DNA of 64,000 bases from Hemicordylus capensis. Lineage: Eukaryota > Chordata > Lepidosauria > Squamata > Cordylidae. The DNA lies in NCBI RefSeq assembly GCF_027244095.1, contig NC_069657.1, positions 144,952,857-145,016,856 on the forward strand. The letters run 5' to 3'. How positions within the stretch are numbered: position 1 is the first letter of the stretch; each line of letters opens with the position of its first letter. Under the pieces are notes generated by a model that was not told the origin of the DNA, ran no database searches, and worked only from the letters and a program-made list of their open reading frames with translations. Shown in pieces: positions 22,589 through 34,376 of this stretch. A program made the position numbers and the translations under genes.

Positions 22589-22663
22589 ATGGCCAAGGAA
22601 AACCACACAAAAGTGACAGAGTTTGTCCTCCGGGGCTTAGTGGACAGTCCAGTAATGAAGTCA
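22589..22663 (+). pseudogene. OR-A N-terminal stub, cut by LINE
   Basis: Original ATG and first 25 codons of OR-A ([20 protein letters not shown]...MKS). The frame runs straight into antisense LINE 3' end at 22,664. Bases 22,597-22,663 are the left copy of the 67-bp target duplication. The stub keeps the N5-H-T glycosylation site but has no membrane helix, so it cannot act as a receptor. The CGG (Arg) codon in FVLRGL differs from CAG (Gln) in B and C. Confidence 0.93.
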
Positions 22664-22831
22664 TCATCATCATCAGTTTTATTACGGCCATTGGCCAGCA
22701 AAAATTGTAGTAACAAATATACACAATACGTCAATAAAGCAATGCTAAAACACAATATGACAGATTACAATCAATAATAATAAATTATTTAAAAACAACA
22801 ATTATTTAAAAACAACAGACAGCTCTCGCAG

Positions 22832-25800
22832 TTAGGCACTTAATAGGGACCTCAACCTAATGGCAATATAGAAAAATTTAGCCACAACTGCTGTAGTCCC
22901 AGGGCTCGAATCCGCGAGGCAGTAATAAGTATAAAAGAGATCACACTTTCCGGGAAATTTAAGTAACAAAGGGGAAATGAGCTCTTCTCTAGCGTCCCGA
23001 TACAACGAGCTGTACAACAACACATGGGTGACAGTTTCCAGAAGGCCAACGCCACAAGGGCAGAAAACCGCAACAGGATTATCTTTTGCAAACCTCCGAT
23101 CCAAAAGAGAAGAGGGCAACACATTGAACTGGGCCCGGGCAAATGCAGCCCGAAATTTGGAAATATGTAGCGTTGTCAAATAACTAGCACCTCTATCTCC
23201 CCAGGGTGGCAAAATCCCAAAATGTAAAGGGGAGCAAGTCCTATTGGCCGAAGACCTAAGTTCCCGCCGGTCAATATCGTGCAACCGGAGAAATAATATT
23301 TCCTTCACCTTACTATATTCCTAAGTGAGGAGTTCTGAAGGAGGAAGTCCCAGTTGAATAATTTTATTATTTACAAATGTTAGCCAGGGGTTAGGATAAG
23401 AATCCACCCATAGATGTTGGAAAAAAGAAAATTCCTGAATCTCAGAACAGAGTTTACTCCATCTAGCGAAAGTAAGCTCCCAGGCTTTACAGACAATAGA
23501 GAAAGACCCAGATTCCAAACATAGAGCAGAATAAGGCACACATCTAGGCACTGCAAAAATTGCTCTCAGAAAAATAGACTGTACTCTCTCCAGTTCAGCT
23601 GTTACACCCTGGATCCATAGAGAAACTCCAAAAAGTAGTTGGGCCACGATCTTAGCACGAAATACCTGGAGTGCCATGGGAACAAACTGGCCCCCTTTAG
23701 AGTAGTAAAATCGCAAAAAGGCACTGAGGGTATGGCGGGCTTTGTGAATTGAAGACAGCCTTTGAGTTTTCCAATTTAGATTATATTGAAATGATATGCC
23801 TAAATATTTATAGTTGTAAACCTGCTCAATGTGGTTCTGATTTATTACCCATTTATATAGTTTCCTGGATTTAGAGAAAACCAGGACCTTTGTTTTTTTG
23901 TAGTTAACTGTTAGTTTGTTATCATTGCAGTAGCCGGCAAAAGCACACAACAGTCTTTGTAAACCTAATCTGGACTGGGATAGCACGGCTGCGTCATCGG
24001 CATAGAGTAAAATGGGCACTCGTTTGTTAGCCAGCTTTGGGGCATGGGAGTCCACACTCTCCAGAAATGGAGCCAAATCATTGATAGAGAGATTGAACAG
24101 TGTCGGGGCCAAGATGCAGCCCTGTCTAACCCCTTGAGTAGAGGGGATAGAATAAGTTAGGGCCCCATTGATAGCATATCTAACCCGTAATGAGGAATTG
24201 GAATAAAGCTGCATCATCAAAAATAGCAATCTCTTATCTATTGTTGTTTTTTCAAGTTTGGACCATAATAAATGTCTGGTGATAGAATCAAACGCGGATT
24301 TTAAGTCAATAAAGGCAACAAAAAATTTACATTTGGGGCCGCTAGAGTATTTCTTTGCTAGATGATGCAAGATCATACAATGATCGAGGGTAGAGCGGCC
24401 TGCTCTAAAACCTGCTTGTTCAATCCCGAGAATTTGATTTTCTGAGATACATGCCTCAAGTTTATCCAAAAGGTACAGAGCATATAATTTGCCAACCACT
24501 GACAGCAAACTAATGGGTCGATAATTGGATGGGTCTGAATGGGAACCGTTTTTGAATATGGCAACCACTATTGCTGATTTCCATTGCTCTGGAACAACAC
24601 CTGAACTATTGATCGATGTAAATAAATTAGCTAGAACTAAAGCCCACCATTCTATATTAGATTTTAATAGTTCAGGAAGAATAAGATCAGGACCAGGAGC
24701 TTTTCCATTTTTAAGGTGACCTATTAGATCCGTTATTTCAGCAGGCGTAACAGGAGGCCAATGGGGCAACTCCCCAATCAGAGGGGGAACAAAGATCTGG
24801 CTAGGCTGGGCATCATTATAGACAGCAAAAAAGTGAGATTCCCACGATCTAGCCGGAATTTTACAAGGGATATTAACCCGGCCGGTTGCCGAAACCAATC
24901 TCCAAAAAGTGTGGCTATCTTTATTAGTAGTGGCCATGATAAGCTTGTTCCAGACATTTCGCAATGCTTGTTGTTTAGCATATTTAAGACTACTTTTGTA
25001 TGCCTTTTTAATCTGATAGTAGATTGATGGGACTGTTTGTTCTGTACCCGATCTGTATTCTCTAGAGATACTCAGCAGTTGTTTACGTAAAGCCCTGCAA
25101 CGCAGATCAAACCAGTTATTATCTGCTCTTTTACTATAGGTCTGTGTAGAATGTAGCTTACTACAATGTAGGAATTTTTGCATAAAAGCAGTTTCCAATT
25201 TTCCATATGCAACAATTGTTTGAGGTCCCAGGTGAGCTTGCACAATGGAATCAAATAAATCTCTACCTTCGGGAGAATCATAGAACCTGGAGATCTCATT
25301 TTCTACCTCCTTGGACCATTTTATCTTGCAGCTAAGATTGGCAGAACTTTCCTCAAAAGCACAGGGGAACAAATTACCCCTCCTTTCTTGAGGAAGATCT
25401 AAATAGATGTTCATGGGTAAGTGATCACTAAAAATTTGCTCACCCACTTCAAAGGAAGATACATAGGGAAGGATCGATTTGGAAACCATAACATAGTCCA
25501 CTACACTATTTCCCCGGGAGGAAAGAAACGTATATTCCCCAGGAATATCTGAGGGTATAGTACCGTTTAGAATGGTCAACTCATGTATCTTAGTTAAATA
25601 GAGCAATTGAGCTCCTGATGAATTGATACATTTGTCTTTAGAATAACGGTTAATGAGAGAAGAACCATCTATGCAATCTCCCCATTTCCAAAAACGTGAG
25701 GCCATCAACGTTTTATCATCGGTACCACATCTGGAGTTAAAATCCCCCATAAGAATTACAGAAGCATGGGGAAAATTCAATAATGCTTCGGTTATATAGA

Positions 25801-26380
25801 TATCCAACTGTTCCCAAATTGTAGTAGTGGAATTAAGTGATTGACTGGGAGGCAGATAAACATTGACCAATAACAAGTCTCCACTCCTAGCCTTGATCAA
25901 AATAGCCATAGCATAGGGGGGCAGGTCAGCTAATCGGATAGATTCTACATTTAAGGCTAGCGATATACAACATGCTAAGCCAGCCTTCAGCCTTCCCCTA
26001 TTGGTATCCAAGTGGGCTTTCAGTGAGTAGATGGTATAGCCGCTGATATTGATCTCATCTTTCGTCCATGTCTCCTGAAACACTAGAATATCCCACTGTT
26101 GGATAAAAGTAATAAACTCTACGTCATTTCTCTTCCCGTTCCACCCGGCAATATTCCAGCCGAGAATTTTCCAGGTCAACTGTTCACCGCTCGCATAACA
26201 AGTCATTGAGCGGGCAGGGAAGAGCTGTTTGGTTGAAAACTCCAAAAATGAGGGACCCACACCATTTCCCATTGTGGACTTTGCCACCAGGGTTTCCAAC
26301 TCTGAGGAATCTCCCACACTCCCTTCTAGCAGTGCATCCGCGGATGTAAAGTTTGGATACTTCGACTTGGCCAAGATCAA
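22832..26380 (-). pseudogene. LINE ORF2: endonuclease and reverse transcriptase
   Basis: About 1,180 codons, open except for one in-frame amber codon (TAG at 23,321-23,323, after residue 1019). An apurinic-type endonuclease occupies about residues 68-330 with its key motifs intact: WN (75-76), QETW (102-105), MGDFNSR (211-217) and SDHLP (318-322). The reverse transcriptase spans about 555-830 with NYRPISLLS (619-627), EQAGFRAGRSTLDH (654-667), QGVRQGCILAP (749-759) and the catalytic YADD (793-796). The C-terminal 158 codons hold a cysteine-histidine motif (CPCG...THVLLYSS) whose last expected Cys is Ser. The ORF1 stop at 26,390 overlaps an ATG (ATGA), the usual LINE reinitiation layout, but that ATG is in another frame, so the true start or an early frameshift is unresolved. 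The first in-frame ATG gives residue 37. Confidence 0.88.
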
Positions 26381-26389
26381 CTGAGACTG

Positions 26390-28205
26390 TCATTGCTGCG
26401 AAAGAAGATTGGATGCATTTACAAAACTTCCTGCAGTCTTTTCCAGAGGGAGAAGAAAATTTGTGATTTTAGTCTGTCTCATAAGATGTAGGTCATCAGA
26501 AGCCAAGTTGCTCGGGTGATCCTTCGAGCGGGAGAGATTAGGCTTATCAGTCTCCTGTAGATAAATAGATGAGATAGTATTACTTGCGCTTTCTTCTGGA
26601 GAGATCTTCTTCCTTTGATTCCTGTTGTCAATTAAAATAGCCTCGAGAGATTTTAACTTAGAGATGTTAGACCATAAACCATCCTTCAGGAGTGATCCCG
26701 CTATTAGTTCAATCTTAGCCATTTCGCCCGACAGCTCTATTGAGTTGGTAGCGTTGGGAGCTAACAGAGAGTTCTTAGAAATAGAATCATTCAGCGCTTC
26801 CAAAGGTTGCAGAATATCAGAATCCAGAGACTTCAATTCTTGCGAATTAGGAACCAGACTAGACTGGATATCTTCCTGCGTCGCCAAAGATAAATTCCCA
26901 TGTATTTGAACTATATCACTCTCCTCCAAAAAGTATGGGGGTTGCAATCCATCGGATAGTTCGCCCACTTCCGAAACAGTGACAAACAAAGAATTGTTTG
27001 ATTCACTTGAGCCTAACAAAGTTGAACTGGGTACAGTTCAATAGTGTTCAATATGGGATCAGTGCACCAAGTCTGAGTTTGATGATCTTTCTTAACTATA
27101 GGGGAACTGCGTGAGGATTTTCTCTTCTGTGGGTTGCCAGTAGTCAGATTTGCTTGTGTGATCATACCTTTCCTCATGGACCCCAGATATAGTTCGATGG
27201 GGTCCTCGGAAGTGTTTGAGAGCTCCCCAATAACTCTCCTGGGGAATATCTCCCAGTTAGGTAGACAGTCCCGCATTCTGAGCAAAGATTGAGGAATTAG
27301 AGCATACTCAGATCTGAGCAACAGTTTGAACATGTAAGATTTAAAAGATTTGAGTTTAGAGAAGGAAATCAGATCAATTATTTGAAGAGGAAAGCACAAA
27401 ATCTGAGCTAATGAAGCTCTAATTTTTCCTTTTGAATTCCAGCGCTGATGATTAGTAGAATTATGACAAATGTCCAAAATAATATGGTTTGGGTGATAAG
27501 TAGACTGAGAATTGCCATGTTTGACACGTGAGGGGAGATATCCAAGGGGGGCAAACAAACCTCCCCCTTGGATAAAATAGAATACTCAGTTAAAGACACA
27601 TGGTCAGAAACTGGAATCTGCACACTTGTTTGAGAATAAGCATCAGCAAGCTGTTTGCCTTCCTTTACTTGCAATGATTTACTGTCTCCAGATCTACCCA
27701 ATGGAGCTGAGTTAGATAACTTTTTCAAATCCATGGCTAAAGAGTCCATCTGGGCTGTGATTTTAGAGAGACGCTGAAACAAGTAAATCAAAGTCTCCAT
27801 TATAAGTTTGGACATTTTAAAAGGTATTTCCTCACTGATAGCAGGAGTGGGAGATTTCCTTAAATTGCTCAGAGATAAATTAGCTGGGTCATCCATAGAG
27901 TGTGAGGAGGGCTCACTCCTCCCACTCAAATTGTGATGAAAGCCGGGTAATTTATTACATACTTGACTCTGCTCACGGCAGACCCCCGCTGGACTAGTCC
28001 TCGGGCTCTCAACGATAAAGTCATTCCCAGCGTTTTCAACATGCAAAGAGCCTGCAGACTGAAGTTGCAAAAAGGAGGAGTCACTCTTCTCTTGAGCAGC
28101 TGTGTCTACTGCATAGAAAGGCTTAGAGACACAGACAGAGCTCAGAGCGGTTTTCTCAAAAAGTTTAACTTTGTTAGTATGTTTCTTAGCCTGCCTCCTC
28201 CTCAT
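26390..28205 (-). pseudogene. LINE ORF1 region, frameshifted
   Basis: Three overlapping open stretches in different frames (28,205-27,408; 27,558-27,013; 27,019-26,390) lie where a single ORF1 of about 600 codons would be expected, ending in SNLLSQQ-stop just before ORF2. The first begins MRRRQAKKHTNKVK, a basic N-terminus. No zinc knuckle or RRM could be picked out. At least two frameshifts are implied. Confidence 0.7.
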
Positions 28206-28605
28206 TTCTTACTTAGCTGCAGACACTCCTTGCAGACTGCAGACACTCCTTGCAGATGCTTCTCATTCACTCCTGCTGAAAACCGCTGAGTCAGAAGAGA
28301 CAAATCTTGCAGTAAAATAAACTCAGTCTTCTGATAGTGAAAACATTCCCCAAAATTAACACAGCCTCAGAATACAAGCCAAACAGCTCAATTAGGCTAT
28401 AAGCCAAAAGCAAAAGTCTCAATTAAAAAAGAAAAACAGAAAATAAGATAAAAAACAGGAGCTCAGAACTTGCGTGTTGCTTCCTCCTGTTCCTCCTTTC
28501 TCCCGGAAGTCCCACCCAAAACTGACTCTGTTTCACACTGACTCTGATTTTGCAGAGTTTGGCTCTGTCACTTTGTCTTCCTTTCACTCCTATCACTCCT
28601 TGTGT

Positions 28606-29539
28606 GGAAAACAACACAAAAGTGACAGAGTTTGTCCTCCGGGGCTTAGTGGACAGTGCAGTAATGAAGTCACTGTGTTTTATTGTGATATTATTCATGT
28701 ATTTAGTCACTCTGGTAGGAAATCTGGGAATGATCGTGTTAATCAGGATAGACCCTCAACTCCGGAAACCCATGTATTTCTTCCTCAGTCACTTATCTTT
28801 CTTAGATTTGGAGTATTCCTCAGCAATAGCCCCTAAAATGCTGGAGAATTTCTTAGCACAGAAGACCACCATTTCATACATTGACTGTGCTTCCCAGATG
28901 TATTTCTTTGTCTTCTGTGCAAGTACTGAGTGCATCCTTCTGGCTGCAATGGCTTACGACCGGTATGTAGCTATCTGCAATCCTCTCATGTATATGGTTT
29001 CAATGTCTCCCAAGATGTGTGCCCTGTTGGTGGCTGGATCTTACTTTGTTGGCTTTGTGAATGCAATGACACAAACAATTTCCACTTTTTCATTGTCTTT
29101 TTGTGGCTCCAATGTCATCAACCATTTCTTCTGTGATGTTCCCCCTTTGTTAGCTCTTTCCTGCAGTGACACAACCTTAAATGAAATGGTACTCTCTGTG
29201 TTTGCCACAGTCCTGAGCATATTTACTTCAGTAGAAATTGTGGTGTCGTACACGTTCATCCTGTCTGCAATCTTGCAGATCCGTTCACCTGAGGGGAAGC
29301 AAAAGGCCTTTTCAACATGTGCCTCCCACCTGATGGCTGTCACCATCTTCTATGGAACAACAGTCTTCATGTACCTGAGACCTAGTTCTACCTATTCTAT
29401 GGACCAGGACAAATGGGCCTCCGTATGTTACACTGTGGTGATTCCCATGCTGAACCCTCTGATCTACAGTCTGAGGAACAAGGAAGTGAAAAATGCCTTG
29501 AGAAGAATTCCAGTGCTGAAGATAGCTTTCTTGAAGTAG
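28606..29539 (+). pseudogene. OR-A receptor body, start codon lost
   Basis: Class II odorant receptor (family 5/8-like) from codon ENNTKVTEF to the C-terminus, open over its whole length, including NNT sequon, [51 protein letters not shown] and [12 protein letters not shown]. The first 67 bases are the right target-duplication copy, which duplicated the early coding sequence lost to the stub. The frame stays open upstream into LINE 5' UTR as far as the TGA at 28,523-28,525, but has no ATG; the first in-frame ATG is 28,664 ([11 protein letters not shown]), just before TM1, which would drop the extracellular N-terminus. A splice-acceptor-like ACTCTGATTTTGCAG ends at 28,555 in the LINE part. About 98% identical to OR-B. 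Probably a dead gene unless re-spliced. Confidence 0.85.
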
Positions 29540-29632
29540 CTGTTAGATACTGGGAAAAAGAGTCATTATATGCACACATTTGATCCAATGACTTGTTTAA
29601 GGTTTAAGTCACTGAAGAATTGAAATAAATAC

Positions 29633-29755
29633 TACTGCTGCTGCTGCTACTACTACTACTACTGCTATGTATATTGATATACTGCTCTTCTACCAAAGTT
29701 CTCAAAGCAGCTTACACAGAAAAATAAATACACAAATAGAGATTAAATGCACTGG
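29633..29755. repeat. L2-like tail with CTG/CTA repeat, A copy
   Basis: A (CTG)n(CTA)n run followed by TATTGATATACTGCTCTTCTAC...AAAAATAAATA, which resembles the 3' tail of an L2-type element. The B copy (55,966-56,090) has more triplets. Confidence 0.5.
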
Positions 29756-30560
29756 CTTAAGTGCTGGTGTGGCCCCAAACTTTCAGAAAATGGAATAAAT
29801 CAGAATGGATACAATATAATAAAGAGCTGAGTCTGTTATGTGTTTGCTGTGACAATACCCATGACATAAAGAACTGGCAGCACTAATGCTACTTGCTCAC
29901 AGTTCATATAAAGAGTGCATTTTCCTCATTACTGAATAACCCCAAATGAGCTGCCACATTTGGGGGTAGTGAAGGAGAATTTACTGGATTTAAGACATTG
30001 CCCAACTTGATAAAATACTGTGTCCTTTCTCATTTAAAATCTTGGCCATGTTGAATTAGCACTAAACATAAATATGTCTAGGACTGCTTCCAAGAAGTTA
30101 TCTTGTATATTACCAATATTAACAAAATGGTGAATTATTGGGAGAATGGGACAAGATGCCCATTTTATAAATCCACAACTGCATTCTCAAGATCAGGCAT
30201 ATCCTCAGGATCCTAACTGGTCAGAACAGTTGGTTTCTGCCATCTTCTGTCACCAGCTCTCCTTTAAAGAGGGTGGGAAGGGTTTGTAGGGTGAAGATAG
30301 GTAAGAGTACTCAATGTATTCCTGTGATTGAGAAAGCCACCCAAGTTCAAAACTGTTTCTCCAGAGCTGCTATTAGTCACAGAGGGGAAAACATACAGGT
30401 ACAATGGGTACCTATATATTCCTCTCTGTGTTGCAAATAACAGCTTGTGCTCATGCCTGCCTGTTCCTCAGTGCACCCCCAGACTGAATCTGGTTTCTAG
30501 AAAGAAGAAAGCCTCTGCCTGAGTGCATACCTAGAGATGTATATATCAGGAAGTATATAC

Positions 30561-30619
<59 letters not shown>

Positions 30620-31828
30620 CCTCAAGGACTAGGGAAATGGGACATTCTGCAGGGTTTTTTTAAGTGCCCTCATGTCATTAGTGCAATCATAGGGGACTAG
30701 GAAATGCCACTCTGATAGCCACGGCCCCCTTGAGCATGTACAGAAGGGAGTAGAACAGACCAAACATCAAAGTGCTGAGATTGAAATGCTGTTTCTTTCT
30801 CTTAGAGAGTGAACATCCAGATGAGCCAAGGAACCACGGACAGATTCCCTCTCACAGATAAGAATCATTCAGTCAAATGAGCCATGCTGAAAAGCAGCCC
30901 TCCTTCCCTCTCCAGGTTGCCTCCCTTAGTAGGACACCTGTTCAGCCTTGTGTTTTACGAGAAATGTCTAGGAGAGCACACAGCCTGCCCATTATTCACA
31001 CCTTTTGTCTAAGTATCTCCTCTTCCACAGAACAATGGACTCACCCAGTATCGTGCCATCAGAGTATGATGAAGTTATAAAATACCCCTTCTTGCCACCC
31101 TACATTGGAGGTAGAGTCAGCAGTAGAGGTGACAGACATGATACGGAAGGTTTTAAGGAACAGTACACTGCTTGCTTTGCTGTTCCCACCATCCCAAAGG
31201 CATCTCACATTTCTGCCAGTGCACATAGAGATTTATGTCCTGCACCTGGGCATTTTCTGTTTTTTGTTTGTGTGTTCCCTTTCCAGGGAGATCCTTAAAC
31301 CCACCTGGGCAGTCAGAGCTCAGTCCTTGCTAGGCACGCTGCCTTGCTTTGTGACCCAGAGTTTCTCTCCCTCGGCCCCCAGTAACAAAGTGTCTCAACC
31401 TTCTTCTATGAAGGACACCTACAACTGTAACCCTGGAATCCATGTCCCTGGCCTGGGATACGTTACTATAGATCAGTGTAGCTCTTCTCTCTCTTTACCC
31501 ATTCCCTGCCCACACTACCCCCACCCCACCCCCAGTCCATCAGCCTGTAAATGTGTATTGGAGGCCTGTCAGTGCCATTTTCAGAGTATTGATCCCTTAA
31601 GGGAAGATCATTACCAGCAATCTTGCTGAGGTGCCAACCATTGCCTTTACTCTTAGCTTTGCTCTTCAATAAAATCTAACCTTGCTTCAAGAAATGTGTC
31701 TGTAGTTTATGGTACCCTTCTGAGTGCTCGAACACAGGTGTATCCTATCCATGGTCAGCTTTCCCAATACCTCAATATATGATTTGGAGTTAAATTCCTC
31801 ACATTAATCAAAAACATAGTCGCAAAGG
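29756..31828. other. OR-A 3' flank, duplicated, non-coding
   Basis: 29,800-30,100 aligns at about 80% to 46,560-46,860 (unit C) and at about 98% to B, so all three ORs share a 3' flank. No coding gene beyond; 31,005-31,629 frames break differently in B and carry no family signature. A TTATAAAATACC-type box near 31,075 and an AATAAA near 31,669 make part of it look LTR-like, but no ends were found. Confidence 0.45.
30561..30619. repeat. (GATA)n microsatellite, A copy
   Basis: About 14-15 GATA units; the B copy at 56,902-56,951 is shorter by roughly two to three units. Confidence 0.9.
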
Positions 31829-32075
31829 ATGGTAACTATGGGAGACTTGGTGTGTGAGCACTGTAAGATATCCCCCTTAGGGGATGGAGCTGCTCTACGA
31901 AGAGCAGAAGGTTCTAAGTTCCCTCCCTGGCTTCTCCAAGATAGGGCTGGGGGAGAGTCCTGCCTGCAACCTTGGAGAAGCCGCTGCCAGTCTGTGAAGA
32001 CAATACTGAGCTAAATGGACTTATGGTCTGACACAGTATATGGCAGCTTCTTACGCTCCTATGTTCCTAAACCCA
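31829..32075 (+). repeat. tRNA-like SINE (third family), A copy
   Basis: Contains GGGATGGAGCTGCTCTACGA, GAAGCCGCTGCCAGTCTGTG, and the family end CAGTATATGGCAGCTTCTTA before CTATGTTCC. The B copy is 58,222-58,466. The call is from general resemblance to a widespread lizard SINE. Confidence 0.6.
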
Positions 32076-34368
32076 ATAACAGATTAATTGGGGGAGAACG
32101 TGTGTAACAGCTAACTGGTAACAGTTATGGGAGGAAAGTCCTAAATCTGTTAATGAGTCATGGGGGATCAATTTGCAAAAACCTTTCCCCTTTGTGTTGC
32201 AGTCCTGCTCCAAATTGTTGGAAGTGAAGGATTTTGCGCTGTCTCTTGTCTCAAAGACAGTGGAGGACAGACTAGTGAGTCAGAGGGCTAGAGGGTCAAG
32301 ACATTGGCCATCCCTTCTCTACTGCTCTGACACTATCCCTTTGGAATTTAGATTGCTACTCTCAGGGACTAACTAACTTCCTTCCTGCTTTGCACTCTCT
32401 CTCTCCCTTCTCTTCCTGTTCCTTCTACCTTGCAACATGCAAGCTCCTCTCCCCTGCACCATGTGTGCAGAGATGCAGAATCCATCTGCATCCAGCAAGC
32501 TAGACAGATTAGAGATCCTAACTCCTCACTTTCCTATCTAGAATGGAGTTCACTAATAAATACTCCTTATATTGATTTGAAACTATGAACTGGCTCCAAG
32601 TTACTTTACTCTCAGCATACACACATGCCTAAGTAAATTCCGCTGTGTTGTGCCTCTGTGCACTCTGCTATAATGAAAAAGGGTTTCTCCTACCAGCGAG
32701 AATTCCCCACACAAATCAGCCCTCCCCACCAGCTTTTTGGCAAAAATAATAATAAATAAGGTGCTGAAGAGACATTCACTCATTCCCAGTTATACATTTA
32801 GAGTGGCCTTCAATATCCACCAATATGCTGCTTGTCGCTCCCCCTTGCTACCACTTGGATCCCACCCTAAACTAGACTGCTACAATATATTGAGTGTGCA
32901 GAGAACTAAGGAAGTCTAGAATTTGTATTTGAAAGCATTAGAGAGCATGCAACATAGGGAGGCATGCATCTCTGTCTCTCAAACTGCAAATCCTAGACTT
33001 TCCTGTCCCCTCTCCCCACATCCCTTCTCATGTAACAGTGAAGCATGGGTTCAACAGACCTGCAGTTTGTCTCCAAACACACACCCTGTGTGCTCCCAAA
33101 TGATCAAAATCCCTGCCTGGGAGCCGGCAACAGTGGCAGGACTGGCTGAGTGAGCTTCCTCAGACCCTGGAAGGACAGCCCAAACCAGCCAATAGCATTC
33201 CAACCCATGGGAGGAGCTTCATCCCTTAACGCCAGTTAAGAGAGGAATCTCAATCCAGTTGTCACACTTCCGGGAAAAGACCCTTGCTTGGGTGAATCAA
33301 ACTCACTACAAACCAAGGGTTCATTCCCCAGTTCGGGGCCATAATCGGAACCATGGTTGGGTCCAGGAAGCATGGTTCTGATAATTCAGAAAACATGGGC
33401 GGTGAACCTGAGGTGAGTTAGCCTCCATTTAGGCATTATATCCAAAGGGGGTCAGCCCACTAATGAAGTCGGGCGAGGCAGTCACCTCAGGCAGCAGATC
33501 AGAGAGGCAATTAATTGGCTGCCTTCATCAACCTGCTGCCTCTGGCCACCTCACCTGGTCCACTGCCCCTCACCGATCTCACCTGATAGTGACAACTAGT
33601 GTGCACACCATCATCTGCCATCACATTCACCCTCCTCCTACTTATCACTTACATTCATCCTGCCCTGGCCCTGCCTTTTCTAAAAGCAGAGTAGCAGCAA
33701 GTATATTCAGATCACTTCCTGCCATTCTACACTGCCCTCTACCTTGTGAAAAGACAGGGCAGGATGAGAAACAGGAGTGATGGTGTCCAACTCCCATCAT
33801 TAGGTAAGGTAAGGGGAGCTGGAAGGGCAGAATCATTGAGGCTTGTGTCAGAAGGAACTGGGATGAGGCAGAATCAGGTGGCCTTGGGAGGAAGGGAATT
33901 GGGCTTGGAGAGTTTGCACTTGGTTGAGCCTGGGGGATGGGGGCTTAGGAGGGAGGGAATTAGGCATGGGAGCATGATGTTGGTGCAGCTTGGGTAGGAG
34001 GAGATTGAATTTGTGCGTGCAATTCACTGGGCTCGGGCTAGAGCAGAATCAGAAGATCTTGAGAGGGGGTGGGATCCAGCCTGGGGTACAAGAGGTGGAC
34101 CATGTGAAAGAGGGAATTTGATTGAGGAATAAACAATCAGTGGGGATTGGGGAGAGAAAAAAGGGCTTGGGGCACACAGTCAGTTGGACTTGGAAGGGAG
34201 TGATTTGGGCATGGGGGCACAATCAGTGAGTCTTGGGAAGGTGCAATCAGTGGGGCAGCACACAGAAGTGTACAGACGGGATCAGGAATGGTGGGTATTG
34301 CTGGAGAGGAGATAACTGTAACTGTGGGGCATGCTCGATATGCCATGGTGCTGGAGGTAGGACCGGCA
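32076..34368. other. Duplicon A, unassigned
   Basis: No gene recognised. Contains the GGCGAGGCAGTCACCTCAGG repeat segment near 33,475. All open frames are short, and those present in B differ by frame breaks. Ends at the target duplication GTTCATCA of the next hAT element. Confidence 0.4.
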
Positions 34369-34376
34369 GTTCATCA

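Larger units (their letters stand above)
22664..28605 (-). mobile_element. Near-full-length APE-type LINE (Ingi/Vingi- or jockey-group)
   Basis: About 5.9 kb inserted antisense within the OR-A coding exon. In its own direction: a 5' UTR (28,605-28,206), ORF1 region (28,205-26,390), ORF2 (about 26,380-22,832) and a 3' UTR of about 170 bp with a GATGATGAT-type tail. The target duplication is 22,597-22,663 / 28,606-28,672 (67 bp, two differences). The exact clade is not certain: the EN motif ILGWNIAGW and the C-terminal CPCG...H motif lean towards Ingi/Vingi, with CR1/L2-group as alternative. No other copy is in this window, and duplicon B is empty at the site. Confidence 0.93.

Noticed and set aside
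28550-28666. An OR-A start upstream at 28,550
   Set aside because: The codon there is TTG, not ATG; no in-frame ATG exists between the stop at 28,523 and 28,664.
30561-30619. (GATA)n run as a CRISPR-like or regulatory array
   Set aside because: A plain tetranucleotide microsatellite with copy-number change between A and B.
31005-31640. LTR or coding exon downstream of OR-A
   Set aside because: A TATA-like and an AATAAA motif are present but no TG...CA ends or target duplication, and frames differ between A and B.
32101-32625. Solo LTR starting TGTGTAACAG
   Set aside because: Ends look suggestive, but the flanking bases do not form a direct repeat.
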